Source: Bacteroidota bacterium (lineage in GTDB: Bacteria > Bacteroidota > Bacteroidia > J057). From it: a stretch of DNA of 8,853 nucleotides. Positions within the stretch are counted from its first letter, which is position 1, and every line of letters starts with the position of its first letter. Of the stretch, positions 5,961 through 8,853 are shown piece by piece. The notes under the pieces are model-generated. The model worked only from the letters and a program-made list of their open reading frames with translations, made no database searches and was not told the DNA's origin. Position numbers and translations under genes: made by a program. The stretch is from the NCBI GenBank assembly GCA_003696875.1, contig RFHL01000456.1, positions 1 to 8,853 of the forward strand, written 5' to 3'.

Positions 5961-6102
5961 TATATCTTCCTTTATCATTTCACTAACTTGGAGTATGGTT
6001 ATGATCACGATCATGCCGACTTTCTCCAAATAGCAGCAACCCCTCTTTTTTATCTCTCGCCTGATAACCCCTCTTATCCTGTGACTTTCTACCCATAGTA
6101 CC

Positions 6103-7062
6103 ATGACTCACCATCGATTCGGGAACCTTCTCCTCCTGCTCTTGTTAGGTACCGTCCCGATCCGAAGTGTGGCCCAACACAACCCCTCCTTTCCCTTTTT
6201 CGAAGGGACCTATTCATCCCTGAAAGCCGAGGCCCGGCAACGCCAGCTTCCTTTCTTATTGGTCTTCACCCTTAAGGACGATTCGCTGAGTGATACCTGG
6301 GTAAACACCCTCAATATGCCCCGGGTCGTACAGTTTGTCGGAGACCGTTTCCTCGCCTTACGCGTCCACGATATGGGTGCGCCTGAGCCAACCTATGGCC
6401 GTGGGGGAGCCAATCTCTCTGCCATGTACGGAGTGCTCCTGTATCCCACCACCATTCTCTGCGATGCCCAAGGTACCGTCCTCGTGCGTTTTGCCGGGGT
6501 GGAATCGGCACAGGCCTTTCTCGATACCCTTGCGCGCTTTTTGCCTCAGCAAAACCGCATGGTCCCTCCGGTCGTGGTGGAAACCTGGCCCAGCCATGAC
6601 CAGCATACCGAGTGGGGCGAAGAGCCTGAAGTCATTGCTCCCGAACCAGACCCTGACAAGATGGGCATGGTGGTGGAGGAAATCCCGGATGTCCCCGAAG
6701 TAGCCAGCAAACCGGTCATCGTAACCTACCTGCCCGGTGAAGCCTCAAGCCAGGAGCTCCCTGATCCTCAGGCGGTGAGCCACCTCGGGAAGGATGCCTT
6801 CACCCTGTATCAGGTGCGCACACAGGTCTTTGTGGTTCAGGCGGGGGCTTTTAGCAGCTACGCCAACGTAAAGGACTTTGCCCAGCGGCTGGAAACCACC
6901 TATGCCCCGCTTCCCGTTCATCTGCTCCTCTACGACAAGGCCGACGGGACCCGGATGTACAAAATATACCTTGGGAATTTTGGTTCCCAGGCGGAAGCCG
7001 AAGTCTTCCGGGATCGCTACAAAACCGAGTCGGGCAAGGACGCCATGGTAGTTGCCCTGTAA
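6103..7062 (+). CDS. Secreted thioredoxin-fold protein with C-terminal SPOR domain, redox cysteines absent
   Basis: The 319-residue product begins with a signal peptide (residues 1-24: RFGN, a run of seven leucines, SVA before Gln25). Residues 30-150 have the outline of a thioredoxin-like domain of the DUF255/thioredoxin_7 kind: a helix (SLKAEARQRQLP), strand FLLVFTL, strand FLALRVHD, then YGVLLYPTTILCDAQG with the cis-proline Pro115, and a final helix. Where CxxC is expected after the first strand the sequence is KDDSLSDTW, and the only mature cysteine is Cys120, so disulfide chemistry is unlikely. A proline- and acid-rich linker (about 150-235) leads to a SPOR domain (241-319: VFVVQAGAF...MYKIYLGNF), a family that binds denuded septal peptidoglycan. 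The protein should be periplasmic and may scaffold envelope proteins. The ATG at 6103 directly precedes the signal peptide. The N-terminal fold call is moderate, the SPOR call strong. Confidence 0.85.
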   Translation: MTHHRFGNLLLLLLLGTVPIRSVAQHNPSFPFFEGTYSSLKAEARQRQLPFLLVFTLKDDSLSDTWVNTLNMPRVVQFVGDRFLALRVHDMGAPEPTYGRGGANLSAMYGVLLYPTTILCDAQGTVLVRFAGVESAQAFLDTLARFLPQQNRMVPPVVVETWPSHDQHTEWGEEPEVIAPEPDPDKMGMVVEEIPDVPEVASKPVIVTYLPGEASSQELPDPQAVSHLGKDAFTLYQVRTQVFVVQAGAFSSYANVKDFAQRLETTYAPLPVHLLLYDKADGTRMYKIYLGNFGSQAEAEVFRDRYKTESGKDAMVVAL

Positions 7063-7083
7063 CGTCCATCTCATACCCTCTCC

Positions 7084-7120
7084 AGAGGCAGCTTCACGGC
7101 ATCACAGTGGGGCTGCCTCT
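7084..7120. terminator. Terminator-like hairpin shared by two convergent genes
   Basis: AGAGGCAGC (7084-7092) and GCTGCCTCT (7112-7120) form a perfect 9-bp GC-rich stem; CAC/GTG inside the 19-base loop can extend it. It lies 21 bases after the stop of the thioredoxin-SPOR gene and four bases after the stop of rlmI, so it could end transcription from both sides. No run of T follows on either strand, which weakens the intrinsic-terminator reading. Confidence 0.55.
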
Positions 7121-7124
7121 CGGC

Positions 7125-8324
7125 TTATTCCACCCCCAAGATCAGTCCCTTGAGGTACTCCCCCTCAGGATGGTAGATGCTCACCGGGTGGTCGGCGGGC
7201 TGGGAGAGTTGCTCCAGGATGCGCACCCGCCGCCCGGCCTGGGCGGCCGCGGTAAAGACGGCCTCCCGGAAGAGGTCGCGCGTCATGACCTGCGAGCAGG
7301 AAAAGGTAAAGAGGATTCCACCGGGGGGCAGCATCTCCAGCGCCGCCCGGTTGAGGCGGCGGTAGCCTTTGCGGGCCCGATCCAGCACCTTGCGGTGCTT
7401 GGCAAAAGCCGGTGGGTCCAGCACCACCAGATCATACTCGGCCGGGGGCTTTGCCAGGAAATCGAAGGCATCGGTGGCAAAAGCCTCATGGGCCGCCTCC
7501 GGCCCGAAGTTGTGCAGGACATGCGCCCGGGTCCGCTCAATGGCCGGCCGGGAGCTGTCCACGCTGTGTACCAGGGCCGCGCCGCCCTGCAGGGCGGCAA
7601 TCGAAAAACCACCGGTGTAACAGAAGGTGTTCAGGACCTTGTGCCCGCGCGCGTAGTGCGCAAGACGGGCCCGGTTTTCCCGCTGATCCAGGAAAAAGCC
7701 GGTTTTTTGCCCCTCGGCCAGGTCGATCTGATAGGTGAGGCCGTGCTCCTGCCCCGTCCAGGTATCGCCTGATCCTAGCAGAAACCCATCCTGGGCATCA
7801 AGGCCTGCCTTATAGGGCACCGTAGCCGCACTTTTGTCATAAACAGCGGTGATGTCTCCAGCCATCAACTCCACCAGCAGGGACGCCAACTCGGCGCGGA
7901 CGTGAAAAAAGCCCACCGAGTGACACTGAATCACGGCTACCTTGCCGTAGATGTCCACAATCAGGCCGGGCAGGCCGTCACCTTCACCGTGGATCAGACG
8001 GTACATATTGGTCTCACCCTGGCTTCCGAGCCCCAGCTGTCGCCGCCACCGGATGGCCCGCTCCAGCTGTTCCCGCCAGAAAGGGGCTGCCACGTCTACC
8101 TTGGCAAAACTGAGGATGCGGACGGCGATGCTCCCGATCTGATAATGCCCGGTAGCCAGGTACTCTCCGGCATCATCGTACACCTCTACCACCTCCCCCT
8201 CGGTGAGGCCTTCCGGCAAGGGGGCCAGCGCCCCGGAAAAGATCCAGGGATGACGGCGCCGCACAGAGCGGTCTTTTCCAGGGAGCAGGTGCAAACGGGG
8301 ATAGGCAGGCATAAAGCGGTGCAT
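7125..8324 (-). CDS. rlmI: 23S rRNA (cytosine-5) methyltransferase, RlmI family
   Basis: The 399-residue protein matches the RlmI/YccW family, whose E. coli member methylates C5 of C1962 in 23S rRNA using S-adenosylmethionine. An N-terminal PUA domain covers about residues 8-85, with the family motif RRRHPWIFSGA. The linker region has GDGLPGLIVDIYG. The catalytic domain has QKTGFFLDQR (206-215), motif I VLNTFCYTGGFS (230-241), motif IV LDPPAF (302-307) and the catalytic cysteine Cys343 in SCS. It ends with the conserved HPEGEYLKGLIL. Length is normal for the family. A start at 8312 (MPAYPRL) would fit the family's usual N-terminus and leave a more normal leader after the candidate promoter at 8335-8342; the 8324 ATG would be almost leaderless. 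The gene is convergent with the thioredoxin-SPOR gene. Identification is strong; the exact target base is inferred from the family. Confidence 0.93.
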   Translation of the reverse strand: MHRFMPAYPRLHLLPGKDRSVRRRHPWIFSGALAPLPEGLTEGEVVEVYDDAGEYLATGHYQIGSIAVRILSFAKVDVAAPFWREQLERAIRWRRQLGLGSQGETNMYRLIHGEGDGLPGLIVDIYGKVAVIQCHSVGFFHVRAELASLLVELMAGDITAVYDKSAATVPYKAGLDAQDGFLLGSGDTWTGQEHGLTYQIDLAEGQKTGFFLDQRENRARLAHYARGHKVLNTFCYTGGFSIAALQGGAALVHSVDSSRPAIERTRAHVLHNFGPEAAHEAFATDAFDFLAKPPAEYDLVVLDPPAFAKHRKVLDRARKGYRRLNRAALEMLPPGGILFTFSCSQVMTRDLFREAVFTAAAQAGRRVRILEQLSQPADHPVSIYHPEGEYLKGLILGVE

Positions 8325-8334
8325 CTAGGCGGGG

Positions 8335-8342
8335 CGAAGATA
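8335..8342 (-). promoter_or_regulatory. Candidate -7 box (TATCTTCG) for rlmI
   Basis: On the minus strand TATCTTCG differs from the Bacteroidota -7 element TAnnTTTG at one position and ends 10 bases before the ATG at 8324 and 22 before the ATG at 8312. A TTTC lies 22 bases upstream of the box, roughly where a -33 TTTG would be. Together with the similar box before the ABC gene this looks like the local promoter type. Confidence 0.4.
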
Positions 8343-8350
8343 GCGCTTTT

Positions 8351-8482
8351 TTAGGGAATCCCGGGAAAGGATATTGGCCCCCTTACCCCAACCAGCACTT
8401 CTCCTTGCTCATCCGCTGTTTGCCACTGGGCGTAGTCACAAGCATGAGGACCAGGGCCCAGATCCCCCGCCATCCGGTACAT
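8351..8482 (-). CDS. Possible 43-residue ORF in the gap before rlmI
   Basis: The 190-base gap between the right-edge gene and rlmI contains, on the minus strand, an ATG frame of 43 codons (begins MYRMAGDLG, ends ISFPGIP). Its stop lies just upstream of the rlmI promoter box. A GGGGCGGG run directly precedes the ATG but is a poor ribosome binding site. The composition is protein-like (for example DYAQWQTADEQGEVLVG), and the frame stays open another 14 codons upstream without a start codon. No family is recognised. It may be a chance frame or a remnant of a longer gene. Confidence 0.2.
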   Translation of the reverse strand: MYRMAGDLGPGPHACDYAQWQTADEQGEVLVGVRGPISFPGIP

Positions 8483-8514
8483 CCCGCCCCATTGAAACGC
8501 TCGTATTTGGCCGC

Positions 8515-8853
8515 CTACAAATTGCGGAAGTCCTTACTCACCTGCTTGCAAAAACGCTGGATGGCGGGATAGGTCTCGAAGTGGCCCCGCAAGCGGGTCC
8601 CCATGTAGGCGTCATCGGTTTCCAGGTCCCGGATGTAGAAGTAGTAATGAAACTGCGTATAGCGGTTTTTGTACATCTTATTGGCGGTCTCATACTTTTC
8701 ATAGCTCGGCACCATCGCCTCCCGCTTGGGCTGATCCATCTGCTTGGGCATGAGAACCATATCGAGATAGTAGCGGTAACCAGCCGCTTTCATCGCTTCG
8801 ACCTGGCTCAGGGAGACCAGCTTATAAGGATAGGGATACGCCTTCTCCAGCAC
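8515..8853 (-). CDS. Unrecognised protein, C-terminal 112 residues only
   Basis: The frame enters from the right edge and ends with TAG at 8515, so the true start is outside the window; the first visible codon, GTG, is not necessarily a start. The visible part is soluble, basic and unusually rich in tyrosine and other aromatics (YPYPYKLV, AGYRYYLDMVLMPKQ, TQFHYYFYIRDL, HFETYPAIQ), with no membrane helix. It reads as the end of a conserved domain rather than a random frame: hydrophobic strands alternate with charged turns, and the C-terminus FCKQVSKDF is a short helix. I recall no named family and assign no function. The stop is 190 bases before the rlmI start, and rlmI seems to have its own promoter, so the two need not be one operon. 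Confidence 0.75.
   Translation of the reverse strand: MLEKAYPYPYKLVSLSQVEAMKAAGYRYYLDMVLMPKQMDQPKREAMVPSYEKYETANKMYKNRYTQFHYYFYIRDLETDDAYMGTRLRGHFETYPAIQRFCKQVSKDFRNL

Larger units (their letters stand above)
5245..6102. other. Long, partly AT-rich intergenic region with repeats and no confident gene
   Basis: This 858-base gap separates the minus-strand ABC gene from the plus-strand thioredoxin-SPOR gene and must hold the promoters of both. Composition is uneven. Bases 5245-5420 resemble the GC-rich surroundings. A block at about 5425-5570 is very AT-rich (12 G/C in the 60 bases 5461-5520, by hand count). About 5575-5710 is GC-rich again, and about 5711-6060 is AT-rich (19 G/C in 5761-5820). 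For comparison, 7381-7440 inside rlmI has 36 of 60. The gap holds the inverted repeats and diverged direct repeat listed separately, plus one small ORF at 5757-5960. Other frames (minus 5464-5748 from a TTG, plus 5546-5845) have unconvincing starts and protein texture. No transposase or integrase remnant was recognised. It may be a decayed insertion, a foreign fragment or a non-coding RNA locus. Confidence 0.5.

Noticed and set aside
5245..6102. Insertion sequence or CRISPR remnant
   Set aside because: No transposase motif, paired terminal inverted repeats with target duplication, or regularly spaced repeats were found; the repeats present are single pairs with different sequences.
7107..7772. 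221-codon open frame on the plus strand
   Set aside because: Antisense to rlmI, and the start would lie inside the hairpin between the convergent genes.

Overview
The window most likely comes from a GC-rich member of the Bacteroidota. The signs are an exported protein at the left edge with the short beta-strand texture (YLELGG, LYSINYE) common in outer-membrane proteins of that phylum, a secreted SPOR-domain protein, weak Shine-Dalgarno sequences before most genes, and TATCTT(C/G)G boxes just upstream of two starts that resemble the Bacteroidota -7 element (TAnnTTTG). Genus cannot be told from the sequence. No tRNA, rRNA, CRISPR array, transposase or integrase was seen.

Layout. Bases 1-219 (minus) hold the start of a secreted, probably outer-membrane protein cut by the window edge. 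It is divergent from a plus-strand pair: a four-helix membrane protein (502-978) and a CheB-CheR-PAS fusion (1018-3423). A perfect 10-bp inverted repeat and a good ribosome binding site lie in the 39-base gap of this pair. The fusion converges with a type-I ABC exporter half (3420-5222, minus); the two stop codons overlap. Next is an 858-base stretch (5245-6102) with no confident gene. It is much more AT-rich than its surroundings in two blocks, and carries several inverted repeats, a diverged direct repeat and one small ORF (5757-5960, minus) with a plausible ribosome binding site. A secreted thioredoxin-fold/SPOR fusion (6103-7062, plus) follows and converges on a 23S rRNA methyltransferase of the RlmI family (7125-8324, minus), with a terminator-like hairpin between them. 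The right edge holds the last 112 residues of an unrecognised minus-strand protein (8515-8853).

The only group that looks like a working unit is 502-3423. A membrane protein of unknown role is probably co-transcribed with a cytoplasmic protein that joins a receptor methylesterase, a receptor methyltransferase and two PAS-like regions, but has neither a receiver domain nor a histidine kinase. The other genes look like independent functions: export, envelope/peptidoglycan and ribosome modification. I do not see a clear new defence or mobile system. The least explained parts are the AT-rich gap, the membrane protein/CheBR pair and the cysteine-less thioredoxin-SPOR protein.
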